DNA of 64,000 bases from CAZJUP01 sp964549275 (GCA_964549275.1 CAZJUP010000004.1:132885-196884), one strand, 5' to 3'. Positions 25,274-35,053 are shown, counted from the first letter of the stretch. Translations and numbers: made by a program. Notes: generated by a model from the sequence alone, not told the origin.

Positions 25274-26893
25274 ATGAACAAAACCATTTTAGCAGCAGGG
25301 GGGCTATGGCTCATGATTCTTTTATCTGGATGCACATCACACGACGAGGATATTTTATTTACTAATGCTCACATTACCAATCATCCTAACGCGAATGCCA
25401 TTCTTGTCAGAAACGGACTGATTAAAGATATTGGACAGGCCAAAGATTTCACCGGGATAAAAACTGTAGATTTAATGGGTGGTATAGTATATCCGGGATT
25501 TACTGATGCACATATGCATCTTGTTGGCTACGGCTGGTCGAAAGAAACTTTAGATCTGGTGGGAACTGAAAGCATTGAACAGGTTTTAGCCATGGTAAAA
25601 AAAGCGGTATCAACTACACCTAAAGACCGATGGATCCAAGGTCGGGGATGGGACCAAAATGACTGGGATCCTATCGCATTTCCTACTAAAGAAATGCTCG
25701 ACTATATTTCTCCCGATAACCCTATTGTCTTAAGACGAATTGACGGTCATGCTGTTTGGGTTAATTCCAAAGTCCTGGACCTTGCCAATGTTACGCCAGA
25801 AACTCAGGATCCAAATGGTGGAAAAATCCTCAGGGATAAAACGGGTGTTCCTACTGGTGTATTTATTGATAATGCTATTGACCTGGTATCTCAGGTTATC
25901 CCGGAAGACACAAAGGCAGATAAACGACGTATGATTCTTACCGCGCAACATCATTTGAATGCAGTGGGACTTACATCCATACATGATGCCGGCACGGATA
26001 AGGAAACCATTGAAATATTGGATGAACTATCCGCATCCGGTGACCTTACTCTTCGTATTTATACCATGCTCAACGACGATATTCATGATTACGAAAACTT
26101 TTTAAAATCTGGGCCCCTCACCGATAACCCTTATTATAAAGTCAGAAGTGTAAAGCTCTATATGGATGGCGCTTTGGGATCTCGTGGGGCTGCTCTGCTA
26201 GCTCCTTATGATGACGATCTGGATAACGTTGGGTTAATTCTCACCGATTCCGCAGAAGTATCCAGACGGGTTGCTCTCTTTAATGAGAAGGGGTTTCAGG
26301 TAGGGGTACACTGTATTGGAGACAGGGCAAACCGAATAATGCTGGACATTTATGAATCCATTGGAAGGTCGGAAAGCCGTAATCGAATCGAGCATGCCCA
26401 GATTATTCATGTGGACGATATTCCCCGCTTCTCTCAATTGGGTGTTATACCCTCCATGCAAACCACCCATTGCACCTCAGATATGTATTGGGCGGATGAA
26501 AGACTTGGCAGTGGCCGCATCCAAGAAGCCTATCCTTGGCAATCGCTTATACAGTCCGGCTCTATAATTCCTGGAGGTACCGATGCTCCCGTTGAGTTTC
26601 CCGACCCCTTGGCCAGCCTTTATGCGGCGGTTACACGGCAGGATGCCCAAGGATGGCCTGAAGGAGGATGGCTCCCGGAACAGCGCCTTACCATGGACCA
26701 GGCGATTAAAACAGCTACGGAGTGGCCGGCATACGCATCCTTCGAAGAAAACATTAAAGGGAAAATAGCCAGGGGATTCTACGCAGATTTCACCGTGCTG
26801 GACCGCCCCCTGAATGGGAATCACCCTAAAGAAATACTGAAAACCGAAATCCTGTTTACCATTGTAGGTGGAAAGGTTGTTTACCAAAAATAA
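25274..26893 (+). CDS. YtcJ-like amidohydrolase, lipoprotein
   Basis: Metal-dependent amidohydrolase of the YtcJ/LAF3 family, 539 aa, with a lipoprotein signal (LWLMILLSG|C). The metal-binding HxH is in GFTDAHMHLVG; later ligands are near GVHCIGDRANR, RIEHAQIIH and PGGTDAPVE. Such enzymes hydrolyse amide or related bonds of small molecules; the substrate cannot be predicted. The frame is open 20 codons upstream, but the ATG at 25274 places the signal peptide correctly, with GAGG about 11 nt upstream. It is followed one base later by the TrmH-family gene. Confidence 0.88.
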   Translation: MNKTILAAGGLWLMILLSGCTSHDEDILFTNAHITNHPNANAILVRNGLIKDIGQAKDFTGIKTVDLMGGIVYPGFTDAHMHLVGYGWSKETLDLVGTESIEQVLAMVKKAVSTTPKDRWIQGRGWDQNDWDPIAFPTKEMLDYISPDNPIVLRRIDGHAVWVNSKVLDLANVTPETQDPNGGKILRDKTGVPTGVFIDNAIDLVSQVIPEDTKADKRRMILTAQHHLNAVGLTSIHDAGTDKETIEILDELSASGDLTLRIYTMLNDDIHDYENFLKSGPLTDNPYYKVRSVKLYMDGALGSRGAALLAPYDDDLDNVGLILTDSAEVSRRVALFNEKGFQVGVHCIGDRANRIMLDIYESIGRSESRNRIEHAQIIHVDDIPRFSQLGVIPSMQTTHCTSDMYWADERLGSGRIQEAYPWQSLIQSGSIIPGGTDAPVEFPDPLASLYAAVTRQDAQGWPEGGWLPEQRLTMDQAIKTATEWPAYASFEENIKGKIARGFYADFTVLDRPLNGNHPKEILKTEILFTIVGGKVVYQK

Positions 26894-26894
26894 T

Positions 26895-27632
26895 ATGGTA
26901 TCCAAAAATGAATTAAAAAAAGTTCGATCTCTTTCTCAAAAAAAATATCGAGAAAAAACAGGGCATTTTATCGCAGAAGGAAAGCGGGTACTTTTGGAAG
27001 CCGTTGCCGCTTCTTACTCCATTGAAACCCTATTTTTTACTAGATCTTTTTCACGGCGAAATAAAAAATTTCTTGAAAAATTCTCCTGCTTAAAGACCCT
27101 CGCAACTGAAGAAGAAATGAAATTAATTTCTTCTTCAGTAACGCCTCCGGGTATTTTAGCTGTTTGCCCATTACCAGTGTTTAATACAAACACAATATAT
27201 CGCACTGCTTCCTGGCTTTTTTTGGATGGAGTAAGTGACCCCGGGAATATGGGGACACTCCTCCGGACGGCGGTTTGGTTTAACATTAAGGTCATCGGTC
27301 TTTCTCCAGATTGTTGCGACCCTTTTAACCCGAAAGTCGTTCGAGGGGCAATGGGAGCACATTTTTATCTCGATTTCATAGGTGAAATACAATTAGAGTT
27401 GTTTAAGTCTTCTCATCAAATCTTGGGTGCCGATTACCGGGGTGAACGATTAGCAGATGTAACCACAGACTCAAGACCCTTTATACTCATTGTTGGGAAT
27501 GAAGCTCACGGCATATCTGATAAACACCTTACTGTTGTGGATAAAACAATTTCAATTCCTAAAATAGGTAGAGGAGAATCGCTTAATGTGGGGGTTGCTG
27601 CAGGGATCTTACTGCACTCACTTTCAAAATAA
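26895..27632 (+). CDS. TrmH/SpoU-family rRNA or tRNA 2'-O-methyltransferase
   Basis: SPOUT methyltransferase, 245 aa. The N-terminal substrate-binding domain has VRSLSQKKYREKTGHFIAEG, the L30e-like fold of the RlmB/TsnR-like group. The knotted SAM-binding domain carries the three SpoU motifs: LDGVSDPGNMGTLLRTA, LIVGNEAHGIS and ISIPKIGRGESLNVGVAAGI. It probably methylates a ribose in 23S rRNA. The ATG lies one base after the previous stop; an in-frame upstream extension into that gene is ignored. Confidence 0.9.
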   Translation: MVSKNELKKVRSLSQKKYREKTGHFIAEGKRVLLEAVAASYSIETLFFTRSFSRRNKKFLEKFSCLKTLATEEEMKLISSSVTPPGILAVCPLPVFNTNTIYRTASWLFLDGVSDPGNMGTLLRTAVWFNIKVIGLSPDCCDPFNPKVVRGAMGAHFYLDFIGEIQLELFKSSHQILGADYRGERLADVTTDSRPFILIVGNEAHGISDKHLTVVDKTISIPKIGRGESLNVGVAAGILLHSLSK

Positions 27633-27720
27633 CAAAACGAGCATTTTCTTACTATCCCTTCATATTCTGAGATGATTTTGTTAATTTCCAAGTCAATGAA
27701 ACACAAGGAACCAGGACCTT

Positions 27721-28524
27721 ATGAACCAGACCCTCTCAGTACGGGCTGCTTTTGGGATCGTCTTATTGTCGGTCCTTTCAGCGCTGATTATCGGTACGAT
27801 TTTCGGCGCCCTGGATCCGTCTACCCTTTCCAACGCTAAACCAGGCCTTTCCACCTATCTTTCCATGTTTGTGGGGCAGGGATTTCTTATGGTCCCTGTT
27901 TTATTCTACCTACGTAAAAAACGGCTCCCCCTAGCTAGCCATCTTCGAATCCGCCCTGTGTCAATCAAAATCGTGTTAGCAACCAGCCTTTTGGCCCTTG
28001 GATCGATTATACTGGCAGAAGAAATCAATATTCTCGTTGGATATGTTCTCCCTCTGCCTGACTCTTTTCTTCAACTTGAAGAATTGCTAAATCCCGATGG
28101 ATTTTTAGCCATGGGACTTCTTATTACCACGGTTGTATTCTTAGCTCCGGTGGGAGAAGAACTGGTTTTTCGAGGGTTTCTCCAAAAATTTCTTGAGAAA
28201 TCCTGGGGAGATGTAACGCGTGCTGTTTTATTTACCAGCTTATTTTTTGCTGTTATTCACTTAAACCCCTATTGGCTCGTTCAGATTTATTTGTTGGGCG
28301 TGCTATTAGGCTATATAGCTTGGAAGACAGATTCAATTCTTCCGGGAATTTTGTTTCACATCTTAATAAACGGGTCTTCTCTTTTATTTACATCATGGGG
28401 TGAACTCTTCGAATCTGTTTTTCTCTGGAAAGAGCATGTTTCACCGATTTTTTTACTTCCAGGGGTGGTTTTATTCTGGGCAGGATTCAAAAAACTTCAC
28501 GGAACACATAGGGGAATAGCATGA
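27721..28524 (+). CDS. CPBP-family intramembrane metalloprotease
   Basis: A 267-aa membrane protein with about eight hydrophobic segments and the CPBP/CAAX-protease motifs: EELVFR (E146, E147, R151), FFAVIH (H180) and FHILIN (H213, N217). Related enzymes (Rce1) cleave prenylated CAAX proteins; bacterial members have varied or unknown substrates. The stop overlaps the mgtE start as ATGA, so the two are translated together. Confidence 0.9.
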   Translation: MNQTLSVRAAFGIVLLSVLSALIIGTIFGALDPSTLSNAKPGLSTYLSMFVGQGFLMVPVLFYLRKKRLPLASHLRIRPVSIKIVLATSLLALGSIILAEEINILVGYVLPLPDSFLQLEELLNPDGFLAMGLLITTVVFLAPVGEELVFRGFLQKFLEKSWGDVTRAVLFTSLFFAVIHLNPYWLVQIYLLGVLLGYIAWKTDSILPGILFHILINGSSLLFTSWGELFESVFLWKEHVSPIFLLPGVVLFWAGFKKLHGTHRGIA

Positions 28525-29894
28525 AAAAAGAAATGTTTGGTCATGAGATCACAATTCTTCGAGATACTTTCAGACGCCTTTTGCGGCGCCATGCCAAATC
28601 TAATATAGTAAAACTTATCGAGAAAACGCATCCGGCTGATATGGCTCTCATCTTTCGCTATTTTACTGATGATGAACAAAAAACAATTTTTAATATCATG
28701 GCCCCCACTGAAGAAACTGTTGAGTTTCTAAGCGAATTGGATGAATCCATTGTTACACCCCTTTTAGAACAGGAACCCCCTCAGCGGACAGCAGAAATCC
28801 TGCAGGAAGCCAGCACAAATGATCAGGCTAACCTATTAGGACTAGTAGATGAAAACTATGCCGCCTCTGTCATCGATTTACTGAAATCAGACGAACAGGA
28901 AGAGCTAGAAGAAATCATGGGATACCCGGAGGACTGTGCCGGAAGCCTGATGAATACGGAAATTTTTACCCTTCATCAGGATACAACAGCTCGGGAAGCA
29001 ATTCGCGCGATCCAAGATCAGGAAGAAGCGGAAATGGTCTTTTACCTTTACGCTATTGATGATGACGGACATCTAACAGGCGTGGTTTCATTAAGAGATC
29101 TGGTCACAACCGCAGCAGAAACACTCCTCAAGGACATCATGACTAAAAATATCCATTCTGTCCTCCCGGAAACCGATCAGGAAGAAGTCGCACGAATTGT
29201 ATCACAGTATAATTTTTTGGCTGTACCGGTATTAGACAGAGAAGGACAATTGCTTGGGATTGTAACAGTAGATGATGTCGTAGACGTGATTCGCGAAGAA
29301 GCCACAGAAGACTTTTTACAAATGGTTGGCGCAGGTAAGGACCGAGAAATTTTATTGAAGTCTTCCTGGGAAAATGCCCGAACACGTTTGCCGTGGCTAT
29401 TCGCAAGTTGGGTTGGGGGTATAGTCGCCGCATTCATTATCGGAGTTTTTGAATCCGTTTTGGAAAGCACCATAGCCTTGGCTGCTTTCATTCCCGTAAT
29501 TATTGGGATGGGGGGAAATGTAGGAACTCAATCTTCAACGATTATTGTCCGAGGACTGGCTACAGGTCGAGTGGGTATCGAAAATACATTTAAAATTTTA
29601 TTGAAAGAAATACGAGTGGGACTTATTCTGGGTGCGCTTTATGGTGTTCTCCTCGGTGTTTTCGCGAAACTTCAATTTTTAGATACCTCTCCCATGCTCG
29701 GCGCAGTTGTGGGTCTCAGTATTTGCTCATCCATGTTTATCGCAGCAACCATTGGGGCATTAGTCCCTCTAATTATGAATAAGTTTGATATAGATCCAGC
29801 TGTAGCTACTGGTCCTTTTGTCACGACCAGCATTGATATACTTGGTGTTACACTGTATTTTCTCATTGCCGGTTCACTGTTGGGTATCGGTTAA
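28521..29894 (+). CDS. mgtE: Magnesium transporter MgtE
   Basis: Mg2+ channel, 457 aa. It has an N-terminal superhelical Mg-sensing domain (about 1-130), tandem CBS domains (about 138-260, with YPEDCAGSLMNTE and DLVTTAAETLLKDIMT), a connecting helix, and five transmembrane helices (about 285-457). The conserved pore-lining PVIIGMGGNVGTQSSTI and a C-terminal DPAVATGPFVTTSIDILG are both present. The channel is normally closed by cytoplasmic Mg2+ binding between the N and CBS domains. Coupled to the CPBP gene by ATGA. Confidence 0.96.
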   Translation: MKKEMFGHEITILRDTFRRLLRRHAKSNIVKLIEKTHPADMALIFRYFTDDEQKTIFNIMAPTEETVEFLSELDESIVTPLLEQEPPQRTAEILQEASTNDQANLLGLVDENYAASVIDLLKSDEQEELEEIMGYPEDCAGSLMNTEIFTLHQDTTAREAIRAIQDQEEAEMVFYLYAIDDDGHLTGVVSLRDLVTTAAETLLKDIMTKNIHSVLPETDQEEVARIVSQYNFLAVPVLDREGQLLGIVTVDDVVDVIREEATEDFLQMVGAGKDREILLKSSWENARTRLPWLFASWVGGIVAAFIIGVFESVLESTIALAAFIPVIIGMGGNVGTQSSTIIVRGLATGRVGIENTFKILLKEIRVGLILGALYGVLLGVFAKLQFLDTSPMLGAVVGLSICSSMFIAATIGALVPLIMNKFDIDPAVATGPFVTTSIDILGVTLYFLIAGSLLGIG

Positions 29895-29904
29895 GTTAAT
29901 CTTC

Positions 29905-30600
29905 ATGGGCCGTTTAAAACGGTTGAGTCTTTTTCCTTTCCTCTTTTTCGTAATTTGGGGACAATCCTACACACTTAATGTATATGGAATCCCCCTTGCT
30001 AAGGCTACCCTGGCTGAACCTTCGGCTGCTAAAATTAATTTATCTTACAACACCGTGGGTTTGGGGTCTTTTTTCTGGCCATCAGAAAATTATTATTATA
30101 CCGATTATGATTCCCTGACGCTTGGTGTCCGCAGATTTAAAAAGAAAATACGCCAGGGATCTTTTGAACAAAAGGTGATGATGACTTATGAGGGCGGGTA
30201 TTTGAAATTTAATAAAAACGAACGAACAAAACCCAATCCTGTTTTTTCTCTATTTACCCTATTAAAACTTGCACAGGTAAAAACTGCCCGAGAATTAGAT
30301 ACACACCGGTTCCCTGTTGACTTAGAAGGGTTAACATATGAAGCGCGGTTTCTTTGGGCAGATTCAGTTCAGATATCAATTCAGGGGAAAGATGTTTTAT
30401 GCGATCATTACAGGTTAGATTTCATAAGAAAAGATGAAAATAAACCCCTGTTTGAAAAAACCGATACATTAATGGGTATTGTTTCCCGAGAAGATTTAGT
30501 TAGACAAATCTGGGTGGAACAAAATGAAAATCATCGTATAATTAAGGTTGAAATGACTGTTTATGGACTTCCTTTTGAGGCAATTCTCAATCATGACTGA
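29905..30600 (+). CDS. DUF3108-like exported protein
   Basis: A 231-aa protein with an N-terminal signal segment (LSLFPFLFFVIWGQSY) and a beta-rich body, resembling DUF3108 periplasmic proteins (YTLNVYGIPLAKA..., repeated W/Y/F strands, LDTHRFPVDLEGLTYEARF). The function is unknown; such proteins are sometimes found with outer-membrane or lipid-transport genes. A longer frame from within mgtE is ignored because ATG at 29905 gives the signal peptide. The end overlaps the next gene by 8 bp. Confidence 0.6.
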   Translation: MGRLKRLSLFPFLFFVIWGQSYTLNVYGIPLAKATLAEPSAAKINLSYNTVGLGSFFWPSENYYYTDYDSLTLGVRRFKKKIRQGSFEQKVMMTYEGGYLKFNKNERTKPNPVFSLFTLLKLAQVKTARELDTHRFPVDLEGLTYEARFLWADSVQISIQGKDVLCDHYRLDFIRKDENKPLFEKTDTLMGIVSREDLVRQIWVEQNENHRIIKVEMTVYGLPFEAILNHD

Positions 30601-30982
30601 GCCTCAACCCTCCCTTTGGAGACAAAACCGAGGGCATATTATTTTGTGGGGGATTATTCTGGTAGGTATCATCCTTGCCCTAAAAATGGGTATTGATGAA
30701 AAAATTGTTGTCTTTCTTACAGTCCTTCTTGGACTCTTTACTCAAGTGTTTACAGGGTTAGGCGCCATTATTGCTGCAATTCCGCTAATCGGTCCCTTCA
30801 TCTTAAAGGTATTAACCATCCCATTTTTCTGGGTCGTAAATGCCCTTGGGTATTTTGTTGGAGTTATTGCAATTAAAAGGGGCTATGGTACAGAGTTTGC
30901 GAAATCGAGAGTACTTACCCTTTCTCTTTTAATTGGAATCATTCTGGGGTATATCTTAGGACACCTCCTCCCTATTCAATAA
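30593..30982 (+). CDS. Small multi-spanning membrane protein
   Basis: A 129-aa protein with about four hydrophobic segments (IILWGIILVGIILALKMG; VVFLTVLLGLFTQVFTGLGAIIAAIPLIGPF; WVVNALGYFVGVIAI; LSLLIGIILGYILGHLL). The two short central repeats ending in G-I-P-L-I-G-P suggest an amphipathic, re-entrant element. I do not recognise a named family. The start ATG overlaps the end of the DUF3108-like gene, so it is the last gene of the CPBP-mgtE-DUF3108 run. It converges on the lipoprotein gene. Confidence 0.6.
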   Translation: MTEPQPSLWRQNRGHIILWGIILVGIILALKMGIDEKIVVFLTVLLGLFTQVFTGLGAIIAAIPLIGPFILKVLTIPFFWVVNALGYFVGVIAIKRGYGTEFAKSRVLTLSLLIGIILGYILGHLLPIQ

Positions 30983-30985
30983 TCC

Positions 30986-32194
30986 TTATTCTCCCCAAGG
31001 TCCTCCATAAGCTCCCATCGTATTTCTGGAACCGTCTTTATTATTATATTCCTGATCAGGATGACCTGCATTTTTACAGGGTGAGGATTCCTCCAGGCGA
31101 AAATCGTACACTTCTGAAAATCCTACATATCCTTTAAATAAAGGGTCTCCTGAATTGAGTCCATTTTCGTTATCCATAAAGGGGGGGGTTACTAAGGAGT
31201 AATCAATAACAATACCATCAAAAGAATTATCATCATATCCCTGAATATTTTTACTCCCCGGTAATTGATAAATAATATTATTCAACATCAATAATCCAGA
31301 ACTATTTCCTCTAATATATACACTGGGATTACTCTCAAAACTAAGAGATGTAAACACACAATTGACAATTTTCCCTCTCGCGTTGTTTACATACAGATTT
31401 GTTCCTTTTTCACCGGAGTTATCATAAATAATGCAGTTCAAAAGCGTCCCATACCCTGTTAAATAGACACCCCCACCTCCAGTTTCCGCACTGTTATCTG
31501 TAATTAAACATTGTTTTACAACTGCGGACCCCGAAACTTTTAGTCCACCCCCCAAATGATATTCAAATCCATGTGAAACTTTAAACCCCTCTAAAACTCC
31601 CCTGTCCATAACAACAACAGAAAAGGGATTTGTAGAATCAGGGGCCAATGTTGTTTTTTCAAAACCGGTTGTTGATTTTATTACAATATCCTTTTGTAAT
31701 ATTTTCAGATTCTGCCTATACACGCCCGGTTCAACTAAAACAGTATCCCCCGTATCTATTAATAGATCATTCTGAGCAGACTCAAGGGTTTCTCTTTCTA
31801 TTGGAACGAGCAAGTGTGTAGTTTTTGGAATAATTATATCATCCTCTGCCCAACGCGTATTACCAGATATATCTTTTATACCTACCCTATACTTCAAATC
31901 CTCATCGTCAAAAATAGTATCCTGAAATGTGGTAACCACGCGATTGGCAATTGTTTCAACTGCTTCCCAAGTATTTTGACCTTTTTTCTGTCTTTCAATA
32001 AAATACCCCTCAAAATTTTCTACAATAATCTCGTCCCATTTCAGGTCCACAAACCCATGTTGCACAATTCGCGAAATATCATGTGTGACTTCAAGATTAA
32101 AGAGTTCATTGGACGGTGTGTCTTTTACATCAAAAATGTTCCCGCATCCCATGAAGAAACTCAACAACAAAAAATCAAAAATCCGCATTCTCAT
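30986..32194 (-). CDS. Surface lipoprotein with Fn3-like and parallel beta-helix domains
   Basis: A 402-aa lipoprotein: signal IFDFLLLSFFMG|C with lipidated Cys at about 17. A fibronectin-III-like stretch covers about residues 40-125 (VDLKWDEIIVENFEGYFIERQKK). The rest is a right-handed parallel beta-helix, with repeating coils such as GGGLKVSGSAVVKQCLITDNSAETGGG and LLNCIIYDNSG. The C-terminus (NTMGAYGGPWGE) is a common ending of FCB-group parallel beta-helix proteins. Beta-helix proteins often bind or cut polysaccharides, but no catalytic residues can be assigned. It is 1 bp from the TonB receptor gene, so it is a likely surface partner of it. Confidence 0.7.
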   Translation of the reverse strand: MRMRIFDFLLLSFFMGCGNIFDVKDTPSNELFNLEVTHDISRIVQHGFVDLKWDEIIVENFEGYFIERQKKGQNTWEAVETIANRVVTTFQDTIFDDEDLKYRVGIKDISGNTRWAEDDIIIPKTTHLLVPIERETLESAQNDLLIDTGDTVLVEPGVYRQNLKILQKDIVIKSTTGFEKTTLAPDSTNPFSVVVMDRGVLEGFKVSHGFEYHLGGGLKVSGSAVVKQCLITDNSAETGGGGVYLTGYGTLLNCIIYDNSGEKGTNLYVNNARGKIVNCVFTSLSFESNPSVYIRGNSSGLLMLNNIIYQLPGSKNIQGYDDNSFDGIVIDYSLVTPPFMDNENGLNSGDPLFKGYVGFSEVYDFRLEESSPCKNAGHPDQEYNNKDGSRNTMGAYGGPWGE

Positions 32195-32195
32195 C

Positions 32196-34523
32196 TTAAC
32201 CCTCTTTGTTTTGTGATAAAGAAATTTTGAAGGTTAGTAATTCCCTGTACGCATCGTAATAATTAAAAGAACCATCCTCAGAAATATTTGCAGCATCCAC
32301 AACAATGGATGTTTTTGAAAATATATTTCTCATACTGTAACTCACACTGAAATCTAAATTCCATATTTTCTGACTTGCAGACACCGTTAAATTTGTATTG
32401 CTGTAAGATTTTTTCTGTTCTAATAAAACACCTCCACGCATATATTTTTGAGGTCCTCTGAAAATATGACTCAAATTTAAATGCAATATTCCATATCGAA
32501 AATCAGTGATAATATTTCCCTGATTACTGGGTGTATCCGGGAATACACTCTCATCGCTTGGAAAAACCCACATCATATTTGCCATCAATTGAAAAGTGTT
32601 GTCCCAAGCAAAGATCTTCCCATTAATTTCAATACCGTTGAGCCACGCATTTGTTGTATTATAGGGGGCAATCAAACTTTTGGGGATATTTTTATAGGCA
32701 ATTTTATCTAAATATGCGTTTCTAAAAATACTAAATCCAAACCCCAAGCTTGAAATCGGTTCAGTAATTAATTGATCTATTATAAAATTCCCGCTTAATT
32801 CTGTCGTGGATACATATTCCGGTTTAAGTCCTCCCCCCATGGATTCTAATACAGTTTTGATTGATTGAATGATTAAATCATGCTCAAGTTGAGCAATCGG
32901 ATCGCGGGGTCTTGACTGTATAAGGTCATTATAGTATTCTTTTGTTTTTTCTAAGCCTATTCCCCAGAGGAACCTATCGTTCAACGTTGGAATACGATGA
33001 TTTGTCCCTTGGTTAAAAAAAAGTTCAAAACGACTTCCGGTTTCTAACTGTCCCGCTGAGAACATCCCTAATCTAAATGTATTCAGATATCTGGTCTTCT
33101 CAAATTGATAATGAACTTTATCCAAAAAAACTGTTGAATCATACATCGTAATCAATTGGTCATGACTATAATTGGATTTACTTCTTCTCATCGCAAATTC
33201 CAATCGAAGCACATTCACCTCCGGAACCGGGTTTTCCTGTTGGTATCTTAATACGCTGGCCCAACCCGTATCTTCTTGTTTCAATTTTGCATTATCTGTC
33301 CAATTATTTGTCGAATAGCTGTCCTGAATAGATTGATCTCCAGCAAACACCTGATGTTCCTTTTCAACCTGAAGTGTCCCATTCAAATTTCGCCACGAAT
33401 ATGTTTTTGATAATCGCATTGTGGATGAACTGTCCTGAAGCGATCTGTCAATATTGGTAAAAAATTTGTCATCCCAATACCAATTTCTTCGTCCCCACTG
33501 AAAATCCCACCCTGATGTAAAGAGGATATCGCCGGAAATATTAAATTGCTTCACATCCATTTGATCGGATGATATAATACCACCGGAAGCAAATTTAATT
33601 GTGTTACCCTGTTGAATATAACGAAAGGTGCTTTCTAATTGTTTGTGATTAAATGTCCCAGCAAAATTCTCAAATAGTGTCGTGAATAGTGTTCTGCCAT
33701 CGTATAACCTGGATTTACCGGATAAATGACCCCCAATCGAAACGGGACCCCCTTTAAACGAAAGAGATGTTGATAAATCCTGATCCGAAGCATCGGTTAG
33801 CCCCATACTTCGGGTAACTCTAAAATAATTCCGGTCCATCTCACCCGAATTCAGAAGAATAACTCCTCCAAAATTTCCTGCGCCAAAAAGCGTCGTATTG
33901 CCACCACGAATCACTTCAACATTTGATAATTCCGACATATCTATAAAGGCCAGATTAGCTTCGCCATCCAGAGCTCGATTTAATTTTATTCCATCCAGAT
34001 ATACAGATATTTCATTTGCATTGCTTCCTCTAATACTTACTGTTTGCCTCCCGGTTGTACTTGTTGCAATATTTACACCGCTCATTTCCCTGAGAACCTC
34101 ACTGATATCTCTCATGCCTCTTTCTTCAACTTTACGCAGGGAAACAATCTCTTTACTGCTGGAGACATCTTTATCCGCTGCACTTTTTTTCCCAGTAATG
34201 GTTACTTCCTTGCCTTCTAGTATTGCAGGATTGAGCCGAATAATATATTTTCCTTTTTTATGGATTTCTTTCTCCAATGATTCAAAAGCAATATGGGTTA
34301 TTCTTAGTTTAATGGGGAGTGAGTCAGGCCAGACTAAAAGAAATTCGCCATTCTCACCAGTCACGGTACCTCTTTCTGTACCAACAATTAAAATATTGGC
34401 TCCAACTATGGGTCTATTATTTATTTTATTAGCAATTACACCTTCAATTTTTAGCGGTTTCTGCGCTAAAACTGATGATAGAAATACTAAAACAAGAGAG
34501 AGAATATTTAGTCTTAAATTCAT
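32196..34523 (-). CDS. TonB-dependent outer-membrane receptor
   Basis: A 775-aa receptor with a signal peptide (LSLVLVFLSSVLAQ) and a CarboxypepD_reg-like domain (about 25-105: GVIANKINNRPIVGANILIVGTERGT, quoted in part). A plug domain (about 120-225: ISEVLREMSGVNI, VSIRGSNANEISVYLDGIKLN, VEVIRGGNTTLFGAGNFGGVI) precedes a 22-strand-type barrel to the end. It likely imports a bulky nutrient using TonB energy; the substrate is unknown. It is directly followed by the beta-helix lipoprotein gene, reminiscent of a receptor plus surface-binding-protein pair. Transcribed divergently from the AroQ-like gene. Confidence 0.88.
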   Translation of the reverse strand: MNLRLNILSLVLVFLSSVLAQKPLKIEGVIANKINNRPIVGANILIVGTERGTVTGENGEFLLVWPDSLPIKLRITHIAFESLEKEIHKKGKYIIRLNPAILEGKEVTITGKKSAADKDVSSSKEIVSLRKVEERGMRDISEVLREMSGVNIATSTTGRQTVSIRGSNANEISVYLDGIKLNRALDGEANLAFIDMSELSNVEVIRGGNTTLFGAGNFGGVILLNSGEMDRNYFRVTRSMGLTDASDQDLSTSLSFKGGPVSIGGHLSGKSRLYDGRTLFTTLFENFAGTFNHKQLESTFRYIQQGNTIKFASGGIISSDQMDVKQFNISGDILFTSGWDFQWGRRNWYWDDKFFTNIDRSLQDSSSTMRLSKTYSWRNLNGTLQVEKEHQVFAGDQSIQDSYSTNNWTDNAKLKQEDTGWASVLRYQQENPVPEVNVLRLEFAMRRSKSNYSHDQLITMYDSTVFLDKVHYQFEKTRYLNTFRLGMFSAGQLETGSRFELFFNQGTNHRIPTLNDRFLWGIGLEKTKEYYNDLIQSRPRDPIAQLEHDLIIQSIKTVLESMGGGLKPEYVSTTELSGNFIIDQLITEPISSLGFGFSIFRNAYLDKIAYKNIPKSLIAPYNTTNAWLNGIEINGKIFAWDNTFQLMANMMWVFPSDESVFPDTPSNQGNIITDFRYGILHLNLSHIFRGPQKYMRGGVLLEQKKSYSNTNLTVSASQKIWNLDFSVSYSMRNIFSKTSIVVDAANISEDGSFNYYDAYRELLTFKISLSQNKEG

Positions 34524-34624
34524 TTTTTTTGATTAGTGGTAATGCAAATATTCGGTTAGGCTTGATTCAATCTATAGAATTAAATTAATTACGCTTCAAT
34601 TCGAAATAATACTCAATATTGATC

Positions 34625-35053
34625 ATGAACATACTCGTATTACAGGGTCCAAACCTAAACCTTTTAGGATTAATATCTTCCAAATCAAGATCGAGAATAA
34701 CTTTAGATAAAGTCAATACAGGATTACGCCGCCATAATCGAAATTCTGATTCTGAGCTGAAAATATTTCAAACGCATAAAGCATTCCAGGCCCTGAATTT
34801 TTTACAGCGAAATCGAAATTGGGCAGAAGGAATATTATTTGCCCCCATGAGTTGGGCCAATTACGAATATGCCCTCCGAGACACTCTTTCTCTCATAGAT
34901 CTTCCGGCTATTCAATTATTATTCCCGAAAGAATTCGAATCTTATGTTTCACCACAAGCCTCCATTTATACTGATGTTTGCAATGATACTATTGTAGAAA
35001 AGCCAGATTCTGTATTTATTAAAGGATATGATCTTCTTCACGCCTTGGGCTAA
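34625..35053 (+). CDS. Degenerate type II 3-dehydroquinase-fold protein
   Basis: A 142-aa protein whose start (MNILVLQGPNLNLLG) is that of type II 3-dehydroquinate dehydratase (AroQ), and whose length and later ALRD motif fit the fold. The active site, however, is gone. The Arg/Tyr loop after LNLLG (normally REP.xYG) reads LISSKSRS, the catalytic Asn of NPGA/NAGG is replaced in FAPMSWANY, the H-x-SN motif is LFPK, and the later Arg pair is missing. It is therefore probably a pseudoenzyme with another role, or an unusual lineage-specific variant. A TTG two codons upstream is possible; the ATG is preferred. Confidence 0.7.
   Translation: MNILVLQGPNLNLLGLISSKSRSRITLDKVNTGLRRHNRNSDSELKIFQTHKAFQALNFLQRNRNWAEGILFAPMSWANYEYALRDTLSLIDLPAIQLLFPKEFESYVSPQASIYTDVCNDTIVEKPDSVFIKGYDLLHALG

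Noticed and set aside
26477..26905. 142-aa minus-strand frame over the end of the amidohydrolase gene
   Set aside because: Shadow of the amidohydrolase C-terminal region, no ribosome-binding site, no recognisable motif.
33898..34536. 212-aa open frame on the plus strand opposite the TonB receptor
   Set aside because: It is fully antisense to the signal peptide, CarboxypepD_reg and plug domains of a clear receptor and has low-complexity composition; it is a shadow frame.
34625..35053. Functional type II 3-dehydroquinate dehydratase
   Set aside because: Fold signatures are present but the catalytic Arg/Tyr loop, Asn and His-x-Ser-Asn motif are all replaced.
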